DNA from: an uncultured Collinsella sp.
Lineage (GTDB): Bacteria; Actinomycetota; Coriobacteriia; Coriobacteriales; Coriobacteriaceae
DNA length: 30,020 nucleotides
Assembly: GCA_900551975.1 (NCBI GenBank)
Contig: URYA01000004.1
Span: forward strand, 1-30,020
Direction: 5' to 3'
Shown here: piece by piece, positions 15,091 through 23,545 of the stretch
How positions within the stretch are numbered: position 1 is the first letter of the stretch
Layout of the letters: the number at the start of each line of letters is the position of its first letter
Program-made: the position numbers and the translations under genes
Notes under the pieces: model-generated
What the model saw: only the letters and a program-made list of their open reading frames with translations
Database searches by the model: none
Told to the model about the DNA's origin: nothing

Positions 15091-15988
15091 TGCAAAGAAA
15101 CGTGGCGGATTGGGACGTGGACTCAATGCTTTGGTCTCAGAGGCCGAGTATGAGACCGGTGGTTCGGCTGCATCCGCTTCAAAGGCTGCATCTGAAACGA
15201 AACTACCTATTGAGGATATTGTTCCCAACCCTAACCAGCCGCGAATTCACTTTAACGAAACTGAACTTCGCGAGTTGAGCGAGTCAATCCAAGAACATGG
15301 CGTTTTACAGCCGCTTTTGGTTCGCAAGCATGGAAACGGCTATGAGATCATCGCTGGTGAGCGTCGTTACCAGGCGTCGAAGCTTGCTGGTCTTGAGGAG
15401 CTGCCTGTCATCATTAAAGATGTTAATGATGAAGAGATGCTTGCTCTTGCTCTTATCGAAAACCTTCAGCGTTCTGATTTGAATCCCGTCGAAGAGGCTA
15501 AAGGCTATCGCCAGCTTATCGATGCCAGCGGTATGACCCAGGAAGCATTGTCGAGGGCAGTCAGCAAGTCACGCTCTGCAATTACAAACTCGCTACGCCT
15601 TCTCGATCTCCCCGAAGTTGTTCAGCAGATGATTTTTGAGGGCAAACTTACTGCTGGTCATGCACGCGCGATTCTTGCAGTTCCCTATGAGGATGCACGA
15701 ATTCGACTAGCAGAGAAAGTTGTTGCGGACGGCCTTTCCGTAAGAGCGACAGAAAATCTTGCTCCGTTGTTTTCTGCCGGAGAGACACCTAAAACGCCTA
15801 GACCTGCAACGCCTCAGTCTTTTAAAAAGGCTGCCCGTGTGCTTCGTCAGGTATTTAATACCAACGTGCGTGTGAAGAGCTCGCGTGGAAAGAATAAGAT
15901 TGAGATTGAGTTTAAAGACGAGGAAGAGCTCTCTCGTATTCTTGGCGAAATGATTCAGTTTGATCAAGGAGGCCAGGATGAGGAATAA
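15083..15988 (+). CDS. parB: Chromosome partitioning CTPase ParB (Spo0J)
   Basis: 301 residues. The N-terminus MPSAKKRGGLGRGLNALV is the conserved ParA-stimulating arginine/glycine motif. Next are VPNPNQPR, the CTP-binding box GERRYQASKLAG and the second box ENLQRSDLNPVEEAKGY. A helix-turn-helix (about 152-175, MTQEALSRAVSKSRSAITNS) reads parS, and a C-terminal dimerisation region follows. GTG 15083 overlaps the parA stop and has GAGGTGA upstream. The YtxH-like gene overlaps its end. Confidence 0.97.
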   Translation: MPSAKKRGGLGRGLNALVSEAEYETGGSAASASKAASETKLPIEDIVPNPNQPRIHFNETELRELSESIQEHGVLQPLLVRKHGNGYEIIAGERRYQASKLAGLEELPVIIKDVNDEEMLALALIENLQRSDLNPVEEAKGYRQLIDASGMTQEALSRAVSKSRSAITNSLRLLDLPEVVQQMIFEGKLTAGHARAILAVPYEDARIRLAEKVVADGLSVRATENLAPLFSAGETPKTPRPATPQSFKKAARVLRQVFNTNVRVKSSRGKNKIEIEFKDEEELSRILGEMIQFDQGGQDEE

Positions 15989-16232
15989 GATTTTAACTGC
16001 GATTGCATTGGCGACGACTGTCGCAGCTGGTGCCTTTGCTGGATATAAGATCGCGACAGACGATGAACTTCGAGGTCGTCTGCTTCGAGGCGCGCAAGAT
16101 ATCGTCGATACTTCCAAGAAGAAAATGAATGTTATGACAGAAGATGTTGCCATGCGTACAGCTCGGGTAACAAAGAATCCTAAGATTAATCAAGGTTGGG
16201 TTAGTAACCAATGGGAAAATGTAGGCTATTAG
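15978..16232 (+). CDS. Small YtxH-like membrane protein
   Basis: 84 residues. One N-terminal hydrophobic segment (about 5-22, ILTAIALATTVAAGAFAGY) is followed by a charged helix (DDELRGRLLRGAQDIVDTSKK) and a basic tail. The layout matches the loosely defined YtxH family of single-pass proteins, whose function is unknown. ATG 15978 overlaps the parB end by 11 bases and has a strong AAGGAGG, so it is co-translated with parB; a link to partitioning is possible but unproven. Its TAG stop lies inside the second copy of the TTAGGTACCTAA palindrome. Confidence 0.75.
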   Translation: MRNKILTAIALATTVAAGAFAGYKIATDDELRGRLLRGAQDIVDTSKKKMNVMTEDVAMRTARVTKNPKINQGWVSNQWENVGY

Positions 16233-16241
16233 GTACCTAAC
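16229..16241. repeat. Recurrent palindrome TTAGGTACCTAA, copy 2
   Basis: The same 13 bases as at 12725-12737, here overlapping the stop codon of the YtxH-like gene. Both copies sit at gene junctions in the right arm. Confidence 0.6.
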
Positions 16242-16266
16242 AATTACTCAGCATATTTTGAGAGGC

Positions 16267-16300
16267 CCTTGTCTAATTCATGAGACAAGGACCCCTTATT
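16267..16300 (+). terminator. Probable terminator of the parA-parB-ytxH transcript
   Basis: An 8-bp stem (16267-16274 with 16283-16290) with an 8-base loop is followed by a loosely T-rich stretch ending in TTATTTT. It lies 34 bases after the last gene of the operon. The stem is modest, so confidence is moderate. Confidence 0.55.
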
Positions 16301-16349
16301 TTGGCCGTAAAACATGGGACAGGTAGCAGCATATTCAAAATTAAGGACA

Positions 16350-16394
16350 ATAAATGAAACGACCCCGGTTGCATATTCTGCAACCGGGGTCGTT
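16350..16394 (-). terminator. Strong hairpin, probable rlmN terminator
   Basis: A perfect 16-bp stem (16358-16373 with 16379-16394) with a 5-base loop. On the minus strand it is followed by TTTCATTTATTG, an interrupted T-rich tail, 38 bases after the rlmN stop. On the plus strand no T-run follows. Confidence 0.7.
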
Positions 16395-16397
16395 CGA

Positions 16398-16413
16398 TGT
16401 TTCACATGAAACG
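16398..16413. other. Degenerate parS-like site downstream of rlmN
   Basis: TGTTTCACATGAAACG differs from perfect parS at two of 16 bases, and its 14-bp core at one. It lies between the rlmN stop and its terminator hairpin, 2.1 kb from the main parS cluster. Binding by ParB is inference. Confidence 0.5.
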
Positions 16414-16431
16414 TTTTGGGGTGCGACTCCC

Positions 16432-17484
16432 CTATGCGTTCTTCTGAACTTTGAAGCGCTGCTTCAGCTGTCCGCAAGCGGCGTCAATATCGTTACCACG
16501 GGAGTTACGAATCGTGGTCTCGATGCCACGGGACTCTAGACGACGCTGAAGATCCTCAACCTTATGAATCGGCGACGGCTTGAGCGGGCTACCCTCGATG
16601 TCGTTAAGCTGAATGAGGTTAACGTGGCACAGCGTTCCCTCGCAGAAGTCGCAGAGCGCCTGCATCTCGGGATTCGTATCGTTGACGCCTTCGATCATGG
16701 CATACTCATAGGTTGGGCGGCGGCCGGTCTTCTCGGTGTAGAGCTGAAGCGCCTCGTGAAGGCGAAGCAGCGTGTACTTCTTAACACCGGGCATGAGCTT
16801 ATTGCGCGTCGACTGGATGGCGGAATGCAGTGAAACAGCAAGCGTGAACTGCTCGGGGATGTCGGCAAATTTGCGAATACCGGGAATGACGCCACTGGTA
16901 GAGACAGTGAGGTGACGAGCACCGATACCGATGCCATCGGGGTCGTTGAGGATTCGCAGAGCCTTGAGAACCTCGTCGTAGTTGGCAAATGGCTCGCCCT
17001 GGCCCATGAAGACGACGCTCGTGGCGCGCTCGCCAAAGTCGTTGGATACATGAAGTACCTGGTCGACGATCTCTTGAGCGGTCAGAGAGCGCTTGAGGCC
17101 GTTGAGACCAGTAGCGCAAAAGGCGCAGCCCATGCCACAGCCTGCCTGGGTGGAAACGCAGACGGAAAGCTTGTTGCGACGGGGCATGCCGACAGTCTCG
17201 ACGGAAATGCCGTCATGGTACTCGAGTAGATACTTGCGAGAGCCATCTTTGGAAACTTGCTTGGTGAGTTCAGTCGGCGTGTCAAAGGCAAAAGCCTCTT
17301 TAAGCTGCTCGCGGAAAGCCTTTGGAAGGTTGGTCATATCGTCAAACGAACAAACGTTCTTCTCAAAGACCCATTCGATGAGCTGCTTCGCGCGGAAGGC
17401 GGGCTGGCCAAGTTCGGCCACGAGCTCGCGAATATCGTTTTGGCTCAAGTCGCGAATGTCCTGAGATTTAGTCCTGGGATTCAT
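16432..17484 (-). CDS. rlmN: Dual-specificity RNA methyltransferase RlmN
   Basis: 350-residue radical-SAM enzyme that makes 2-methyladenosine at A2503 of 23S rRNA and A37 of some tRNAs. The radical-SAM cluster motif is CGMGCAFC, the CxxxCxxC form expected for this family, followed by GLNGLKR. The C-terminal cysteine that carries the methyl intermediate is in GNDIDAACGQL. Length and the MGQGEPF motif are typical. ATG 17484 is preceded by AAAGG. It runs against its neighbours on both sides and is probably monocistronic. Confidence 0.96.
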   Translation of the reverse strand: MNPRTKSQDIRDLSQNDIRELVAELGQPAFRAKQLIEWVFEKNVCSFDDMTNLPKAFREQLKEAFAFDTPTELTKQVSKDGSRKYLLEYHDGISVETVGMPRRNKLSVCVSTQAGCGMGCAFCATGLNGLKRSLTAQEIVDQVLHVSNDFGERATSVVFMGQGEPFANYDEVLKALRILNDPDGIGIGARHLTVSTSGVIPGIRKFADIPEQFTLAVSLHSAIQSTRNKLMPGVKKYTLLRLHEALQLYTEKTGRRPTYEYAMIEGVNDTNPEMQALCDFCEGTLCHVNLIQLNDIEGSPLKPSPIHKVEDLQRRLESRGIETTIRNSRGNDIDAACGQLKQRFKVQKNA

Positions 17485-17569
17485 GGAAGCCTTTCGATTT
17501 TGGGGAAACGTAGAGGGTATCGCTACAATATGGTATCAGCTGCAGAAATTATAGAGGAGGAGTCTGCCC

Positions 17570-18535
17570 ATGCCGGGTAAAAGCCTAGAGAACATGCACG
17601 TAGCGGTCTTGGCGGGCGGTCATTCCGCTGAGCGCGAGATCTCGCTCAATTCGGGAAAGAACGTCGTGGTGGCACTGAAGGAAGCCGGCTACACCTCGGT
17701 GGAGCTGCTCGACACGGCTGCCGACGACTTTATGGTAACCATGGCGACCGGCGGCTTTGATGTGGCATTTATCGCCATGCACGGCGCCGGCGGTGAGGAT
17801 GGCGCCATGCAGGGCGCCATGGAGACCTTGGGTATCCCCTACACGGCCTCGGGCGTGCTTGCCAGCGCCTGCGGTGCCGACAAGGAGGTCTCTAAGCTCC
17901 TGTACGCCAAGGCGGGCATTCCCATTGCCTCCGGCCTCGCGCTCGAGGTGGGCGATGAAGTCGATATCGATCATATCGTCGAGGTTTGTGGCGAGCGCTG
18001 CTTTGTGAAGCCGGCCGTCAACGGTTCCAGCTATGGCATTTCCCTGGTCCATGAGCCCTCCGAGCTGCCCGCGGCAATCGCCAAGGCGTTTGCGTACGGC
18101 GACAAAGTGCTGGTCGAGAAGTGCATCGAGGGTACCGAGATCACCGTCGGCGTGTACGGCGAGGACGACGTGCGCGCCCTGCCGATTGTCGAGATTCGTA
18201 AGCCCAAGGACTGCGAGTTCTACGATCTGGACGTGAAGTATGTCGACCCTACGGACATCCATCGCATTCCGGCGCAGATTTCACCCGAGAATTACGCTCG
18301 CGCTCAGGAGCTTGCCTGTGCTGCTCACAAGGCCCTCGGTTGCCTGGGCATCTCGCGCAGCGATTTTATTGTGAGCGAGGACGGCCCCGTTATCCTCGAG
18401 ACCAATACCATTCCCGGCATGACCGATACGTCGCTGTATCCGGATGAGATCCGCCACACCGACGACATGACGTTCCCGCAGGTCTGTGACAGCCTGATCC
18501 GTATGGGTCTTCGTCGAGCGGGCATTGCATGCTAA
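17570..18535 (+). CDS. ddl: D-alanine--D-alanine ligase
   Basis: 321 residues, ATP-grasp enzyme that makes the D-Ala-D-Ala dipeptide for peptidoglycan. Motifs: VAVLAGGHSAEREISL at the N-terminus, FIAMHGAGGEDGAMQG, the substrate loop EFYDLDVKYVDP, and the metal-binding ILETNTIPGMT. The Lys-Tyr pair in the loop is that of normal D-Ala ligases rather than D-lactate ligases, so vancomycin-type resistance is not suggested. GAGGAGGAG lies just before ATG 17570. A TACAAT at 17524-17529 could be a -10 box, but the -35 is poor. The next gene overlaps its stop by seven bases. Confidence 0.95.
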   Translation: MPGKSLENMHVAVLAGGHSAEREISLNSGKNVVVALKEAGYTSVELLDTAADDFMVTMATGGFDVAFIAMHGAGGEDGAMQGAMETLGIPYTASGVLASACGADKEVSKLLYAKAGIPIASGLALEVGDEVDIDHIVEVCGERCFVKPAVNGSSYGISLVHEPSELPAAIAKAFAYGDKVLVEKCIEGTEITVGVYGEDDVRALPIVEIRKPKDCEFYDLDVKYVDPTDIHRIPAQISPENYARAQELACAAHKALGCLGISRSDFIVSEDGPVILETNTIPGMTDTSLYPDEIRHTDDMTFPQVCDSLIRMGLRRAGIAC

Positions 18536-21424
18536 TCGAGGACGCGGTTTCGTCAGGAACGCCGCAGTTTGTCATCGACTCCTATGCCACGCTTGCCGAA
18601 CACGCCAAAACGCAGTCCTTCGGCCTTATCGAGGAAGATGTGATTGTCCTCGATACCGAGACCACGGGTCTTTCGGTGCAGGACAATGAGCTGATCGAGA
18701 TCTCGGCGGCCCGTCTTTCGGGCCGCGAGGTCGTCGACCGCTTCGATACCTTCGTGCATCCCAAACAGCTGATTCCCGCCGAGATTACCGAGCTCACGAG
18801 CATTACAAATGCCGATGTGGCAGATGCCCCGTCGGCCGTTGAGGCCGTCGCCGCTCTCGCCGATTTTGTCGGCGGTTGCCCGGTGATCGCACATAACGCC
18901 ACGTTCGACCGCTCGTTTATCGAGTCGGTCAAAGGCGGCGTCAACGTGAGCGATATTTGGATCGATTCGCTGGCGCTGTCGCGCATCGCGCTTCCGCGCC
19001 TGGCCTCGCACAAACTGTCTTTTATGGCCGATCTGTTTGGCTGTGACTCGGTATCACACCGTGCCAATGCCGACGTCGACGCCCTGTGTGGCGTATGGCG
19101 CGTGTTGCTCGTGGCGCTCACCGACTTGCCCCAGGGCCTCATGGCGCGCCTAGCCGACATGCATCCGGATGTGCCTTGGTCCTATCGTCCTATCTTCTCA
19201 TTCTTGGCAGGGCAGAACCCTGGTTCTATCTTCTCTCTCAGCGCCGCTCGTGCTGACGTCCTCAAGGCCGATCGCGCCGACGATCGGGTGGACGCCGACG
19301 AACTGCCGGTCCTCAAGATGCCGAGTCGTGAGGAGATTGAGGCAGACTATGCGCCAGGTGGCCTGGTCAATCGCATGTATCCCGCTTACGAGCCGCGTGA
19401 TGAGCAGATCGCGATGGCGCTCGAGGTCCGCGATGCGCTGGTCACGGGCACTCATCGTGTAATTGAGGCGGGCACGGGCGTCGGCAAATCGATGGCCTAT
19501 CTGGTGCCTTTTGCCGAGGCAGCGCGGCGTAACAACATCACGGTTGGTATTGCGACCAAATCGAACAATCTTGCCGACCAGCTCATGTACCATGAGCTGC
19601 CAAAACTTGCCGAGCAACTGGACGGTGGTCTGTCATTTTGCGCTCTCAAGGGCTATGACCACTATCCGTGCCTGCGCAAGCTTGAGCGCATGAGCCGAGG
19701 CCAGGTCGAGATTACCACCAAGCGCGATCCGGCGGACACGCTCACGGCGGTCGCGGTCATTATGGCGTACGTCTGCCAATCAGCCGATGGCGACCTCGAC
19801 TCGCTCGGCATTCGGTGGCGCAGCGTCAACCGCCCCGACTTTACGACGGCCTCGCGCGAGTGTGCTCGTCGCCTCTGCCCGTTTTTCCCTGATAAATGTT
19901 TGGTCCACGGCGCTCGCCGTCGTGCGGCGCATGCCGATGTGGTGGTCACCAACCATTCCCTGCTGTTCCGCAATGTCGCGGCCGAGGGCAGGATTTTACC
20001 TCCGATTCGTCATTGGGTAATTGACGAGGCCCATTCCATCGAGCGCGAGGCGCGTCGTCAGTGGGCGCGCGTGGTGTCGGCGGATGAATCGCGCGTTCTG
20101 TTTGAGCGCCTGGGTGGCTCGAGCGCCGGCGCGCTAAGCCAGGTTTCCCGTGATTTGGCAACCTCCGAGGGCTCTACGCTCTATCTGGGCCTTACTGCCA
20201 AGGCGACGTCGACGGTTGCGCGCGCGAGCATGGCAATCGCCGACGTGTTCGATGGCGTTCGCGAGCTCGGTCGCCGTGCCCGTGGGGGTTATGACAATGC
20301 CAATCTATGGATTGGCCCCGAGCTGCGCGAATCTGACGACTGGCATGATTTCTTACAGTCGGCCTACGCTGCCATCGACGCATTGGAACAGGCTGACAAG
20401 AGCGTCGACGCGCTGGTGCAAGCCGTCGCCGCCGACAAGCCCGAGGTTGTTGTCGACCTGGGTGATATCTCGCGCCGCCTGCACGAGCTGGCCGAGAACC
20501 TCAAACTCATCATTGATGGCACCGATGAACACTACGTGTATTCGCTGCAGGTCAATCGCAGGTTGCGTGCCGGCGGAGAGTCAATGACCGCAGAGCGCAT
20601 CGACATTGGCGAGGCCTTGGCGACCGAGTGGCTGCCCGAGGTTCACACGGCTATCTTTGCCTCGGCGACCATGACGGTGTCCAAAAGCTTCGAACACTTT
20701 AACCACGCGGTCGGCCTCGATCGCATCGGTGCTTCAACATCCTCATCGCTGCACTTGGACTCGAGCTACGACTTCGATTCGAACATGGCTGTAGTCGTTG
20801 CGGGCGATATCCCCGATCCGCGCGATCGCGAAAGCTATCTTACGGCGCTCGAGCGCGTGCTGGTCGACGCCCATCTTGCCATGGGCGGATCGGTGCTCAC
20901 GCTGTTCACTAATCGGCGCGACATGGAAGACCTGTACGCCCGCGTTGAGCCCAAGATGGCCCGTGCGGGTCTGGAGCTCAACTGCCAGCAGCGCAACTCA
21001 TCTCCTCGTCACCTGCGCGATCGGTTTATCAACGAGCCGACTTCATCGCTTTTTGCGCTTAAGGCCTTCTGGGAGGGATTCGACGCCAGCGGTGAGACGC
21101 TGCGCTGCGTCATCATTCCCAAGCTGCCGTTCTCGAGTCCCACGGACCCGCTCTCGTGCGAGCGCAACCTGCGCGAAGACCGCGCTTGGGCGCGCTATTC
21201 GCTGCCCGAGGCGGTGCTCGAGGTCAAGCAGGCGGCCGGCCCGCCTTATCCGCTCGTCGACCGATTGCGGCGTGCTGATTCTGGCCGACCCGCGCCTGGT
21301 GACGAAGGGCTACGGAAAGAAGTTCTTAACGTCGCTGCCTACGAGCTCCTACCAGCGCATCGAATCGGCGCAGATCGGTCACTATCTGCAACTGTGGCGC
21401 GCACGTCACGAGCGGCGGCGCTAA
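18529..21424 (+). CDS. dinG: DnaQ exonuclease - DinG helicase fusion, reading frame broken near the 3' end
   Basis: Residues about 38-190 form a DEDDh exonuclease: LDTETTG (Asp42, Glu44), HNATFD (122-127) and HRANADVD (His177, Asp182). The rest is an XPD/DinG-type helicase: Walker A EAGTGVGKS (313-321), DEAH (499-502), and four cysteines (381, 444, 450, 457) spaced like an iron-sulfur cluster. Gram-positive DinG proteins often have this fusion. The frame is intact to about residue 904, where QAAG should be followed by RLIRSSTDCGVLILADPRL (motif VI). One extra C near 21240-21242 shifts the frame. The expected C-terminus is encoded one frame over and ends at 21424; as the bases stand, translation continues out of frame to 21468. 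It overlaps ddl at its start. Sequencing error or real loss of function cannot be told apart here. Confidence 0.85.
21238..21244 (+). other. +1 frameshift site in the DinG-like gene
   Basis: The run GGCCCGC should read GGCCGC for motif VI (QAAGRLIRS) to be in frame. Removing one C restores the family sequence up to the stop at 21422-21424. It is not a known programmed slippery sequence. Confidence 0.8.
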
Positions 21425-22338
21425 AGCGGACAGACGAGGGTTTTTGCCATATCGCACAGACGCTTTGACAGGGCGGGGTCATCCAAGATGCGGATGGCTC
21501 CGCCCGCTGCGATTATCTGGCTCAGTAGCCAACGCTCGGAGCCGTAATGCACGGTTACCGTTGCCATGTCTGCCCCGCTGCGCTCGATTAGGGTGATGCC
21601 GGCCCAGTCCAGATGCTCCGTCATATCGAATGGCATCAAGAGCTTTGCGCTACGCTGCGTCCGGGCAAGGGAATCGTGGAGGGATGCGACGCCCGGTGCG
21701 TGAGGCACGACGGAGTCTTCCGTCAAGGTGAGTCCCTCGATTTTATCCATGCGATAGGTGCGCTGCTCATCGACCGCGATGTCCCAGGCAATCAGGTATG
21801 TTTGGTCGCCGTTTACCGTAATGCGCAAGGGGTCGACCAGACGCTCGCGTGGCCGCGCATCGTCCATCGAGCGATACGAGATGCGGCAGCGAACACCGTC
21901 CTGAATGGCGCAGCTCAGCTGCTGCCAGTGCGACCCGTGGTTGACGGTGTCAAAGACGCGCTGGTTATAGCCGAGCTCTTCGGGCAGAAGGGCATGTCGA
22001 ATCCGAGCTGCCGTCTGCGGCTCGATCCCCAACGATTCAAGTTCATGGTTGAGCACAGCGCCTTCGGCGGCACTCAGGCGCAGCGGTAGCACACGTCCGG
22101 CGTCACCGGTGAGGACCACACGCTCGCCGTGGCATTCGCAGATGATGCGCGCACCCGATTCTCGGTCCGCGAGCGTCGAGACGATCTCGAGAATCTCGTC
22201 GAGCGATACTCCCGTGATGTCAAAGCGGCCGCAAATTTCGGTTCGTGTCATGCCGCTCTCGCCGGCGGCGTAGAGGGCCTCCATGATGTCGATGGCGCGC
22301 GAGAGTCTCTGCTCGCTGGTGAGTTTACGCACGGGCAT
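21421..22338 (-). CDS. WYL-domain transcriptional regulator (PafC-like position)
   Basis: 305 residues. An N-terminal helix-turn-helix part (SEQRLSRAIDIMEALYAAGESGMTRTEICGRF) is followed by a WYL domain with the patterns QLSCAIQDGVRCRISYRSMD and NGDQTYLIAWDIAVDEQRTYRMDKIEGL. WYL proteins are DNA-binding regulators that sense ligands, often single-stranded DNA or nucleotides. ATG 22338 overlaps the upstream WYL gene by 14 bases; an alternative is TTG 22359. Two tandem WYL genes recall pafB-pafC, the actinobacterial activator pair of the DNA-damage response. That assignment is inference. Its end overlaps the end of the DinG-like gene by four bases, tail to tail. Confidence 0.82.
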   Translation of the reverse strand: MPVRKLTSEQRLSRAIDIMEALYAAGESGMTRTEICGRFDITGVSLDEILEIVSTLADRESGARIICECHGERVVLTGDAGRVLPLRLSAAEGAVLNHELESLGIEPQTAARIRHALLPEELGYNQRVFDTVNHGSHWQQLSCAIQDGVRCRISYRSMDDARPRERLVDPLRITVNGDQTYLIAWDIAVDEQRTYRMDKIEGLTLTEDSVVPHAPGVASLHDSLARTQRSAKLLMPFDMTEHLDWAGITLIERSGADMATVTVHYGSERWLLSQIIAAGGAIRILDDPALSKRLCDMAKTLVCPL

Positions 22339-23347
22339 GCTCGTGCACCGTCCTTTCAATGAGGTGGTTCCACGCCTGCTTGAGCGATTTGGGGGCCATG
22401 GGCCTCATGCCGTCCATGGCGTGGGCCATGCAAAATGAGGCGGCGGCTTCAAGGTCGCGCACGTCAACGGTCCAGATCCATCCCGCATCGGTGTGTGCGA
22501 GCTCACCTCGCCCGCGCGTGAGGCCGTTGATCATATCGATCTGCGTCTGAGGGGCGAACGAGAACGTGGCTGCAACGGGCGGTCGGTCGGCGAAATCGAA
22601 TTCAAAGAACAGATAGTCGTTGAGATTGAAGTCCGCAGGGATGGCGTAGGCCTTCGAAGGACGCCAAGCGCGAACGATACGGTCGCAGCGGAATGTCCTG
22701 ATGTCGTCGGTGACATTGTCGAGGCCGCAGAAGTACGCCACGCCCTCGCGTTCGAACATGCCGTAGACACAGACGGTACGTTCTTTCTGCTCGCCGCGTC
22801 CGTTCTGATATAAAAATCGCAGCGCGCATCGCTCGGCAAAGGCGCTCCATACCGCATCGACGGTGGGAGAGCGGCGAATCGGTGTTTCGTCCACCGTCGT
22901 CCCACCGGCGAGGTAGGCAATCTTGGAGCGAATATCGGCAAGCGGTGCGGCAAAAGTGGATGAGCCGGCCGCTAGCGTCTGGTCGATGGCGTTGAGCAGG
23001 ATATCGGCATCGTCTGCGGTGATGAGGCCGCCTGCAGCAAACGTGTGCTCGCGGTCGATTGTCCACGAGCTTTCCTCGGTCTCCTGCGCACCGGCGGGGC
23101 GAACCTCCTTGATTAAGATGCCACGCTCGAGCAGTTTGTCACGATCGCGCCGAAACTTGCGCTTATCCGAGTCGATATTGCCCGAGCCATATCCCAGGTC
23201 GGAATCCAAGACGATCTGCTCGGTCGTCAACGGTTCGGGGGAGCTGTTGAGCACAAAGAAAAGATTGAGGATGCGCTGAGCCGTTTTATCGAAACTGGGT
23301 TCCGAATTCCCCTTTTTAATTGTCGCGGTCGTGTCGCTTGCCGTCAT
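22325..23347 (-). CDS. WYL-domain transcriptional regulator (PafB-like position)
   Basis: 340 residues, first of the pair. The N-terminal winged-helix part includes KTAQRILNLFFVLNSSPEPLTTEQIV and KFRRDRDKLLERGILI, which looks like the DNA-binding wing. The WYL-type core has ALRFLYQNGRGEQKERTV and GVAYFCGLDNVTDDIRTFRCDRI; the name-giving Trp-Tyr-Leu is replaced by Tyr-Phe-Cys. ATG 23347 has GAGGA upstream. The 198-bp divergent gap to the next gene carries a 14-bp perfect palindrome that could be its operator. Confidence 0.82.
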   Translation of the reverse strand: MTASDTTATIKKGNSEPSFDKTAQRILNLFFVLNSSPEPLTTEQIVLDSDLGYGSGNIDSDKRKFRRDRDKLLERGILIKEVRPAGAQETEESSWTIDREHTFAAGGLITADDADILLNAIDQTLAAGSSTFAAPLADIRSKIAYLAGGTTVDETPIRRSPTVDAVWSAFAERCALRFLYQNGRGEQKERTVCVYGMFEREGVAYFCGLDNVTDDIRTFRCDRIVRAWRPSKAYAIPADFNLNDYLFFEFDFADRPPVAATFSFAPQTQIDMINGLTRGRGELAHTDAGWIWTVDVRDLEAAASFCMAHAMDGMRPMAPKSLKQAWNHLIERTVHEHARA

Positions 23348-23439
23348 AGGGTCCTCGCATGAGAAGGTGGTTTGCTGCCATGATTTTAGTCCGATATGGA
23401 GATTAGGCTATATCCTTGTCCGCTCGGGGCGTTAAGATG

Positions 23440-23453
23440 GACCGAATTCGGTC
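23440..23453. promoter_or_regulatory. 14-bp perfect palindrome in the divergent gap
   Basis: GACCGAATTCGGTC lies 93 bp from the WYL gene start and 93 bp from the M28-like gene start, nearly centred in their shared upstream region. It could be an operator. The rest of the 23348-23545 gap contains TATACT (23472-23477) and TATATA (23484-23489) without convincing -35 boxes. Confidence 0.4.
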
Positions 23454-23545
23454 GTTTGCGCTCGCTCGGGGTATACTTTCGACTATATACGGTTCTAATG
23501 TGCATGCATTGGGCCTATTTGTCGGATTATGGATGTGGAGCGCAC

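Noticed and set aside
17500..17529. Possible ddl promoter with TACAAT at 17524-17529
   Set aside because: The -10 is good, but the only spaced -35 (TTGGGG) matches three of six bases, so it is mentioned only under ddl.
17570..18535. Vancomycin-type D-Ala-D-Lac ligase
   Set aside because: The substrate loop has the Lys-Tyr pair of ordinary D-Ala-D-Ala ligases, and no vanH/vanX genes are nearby.
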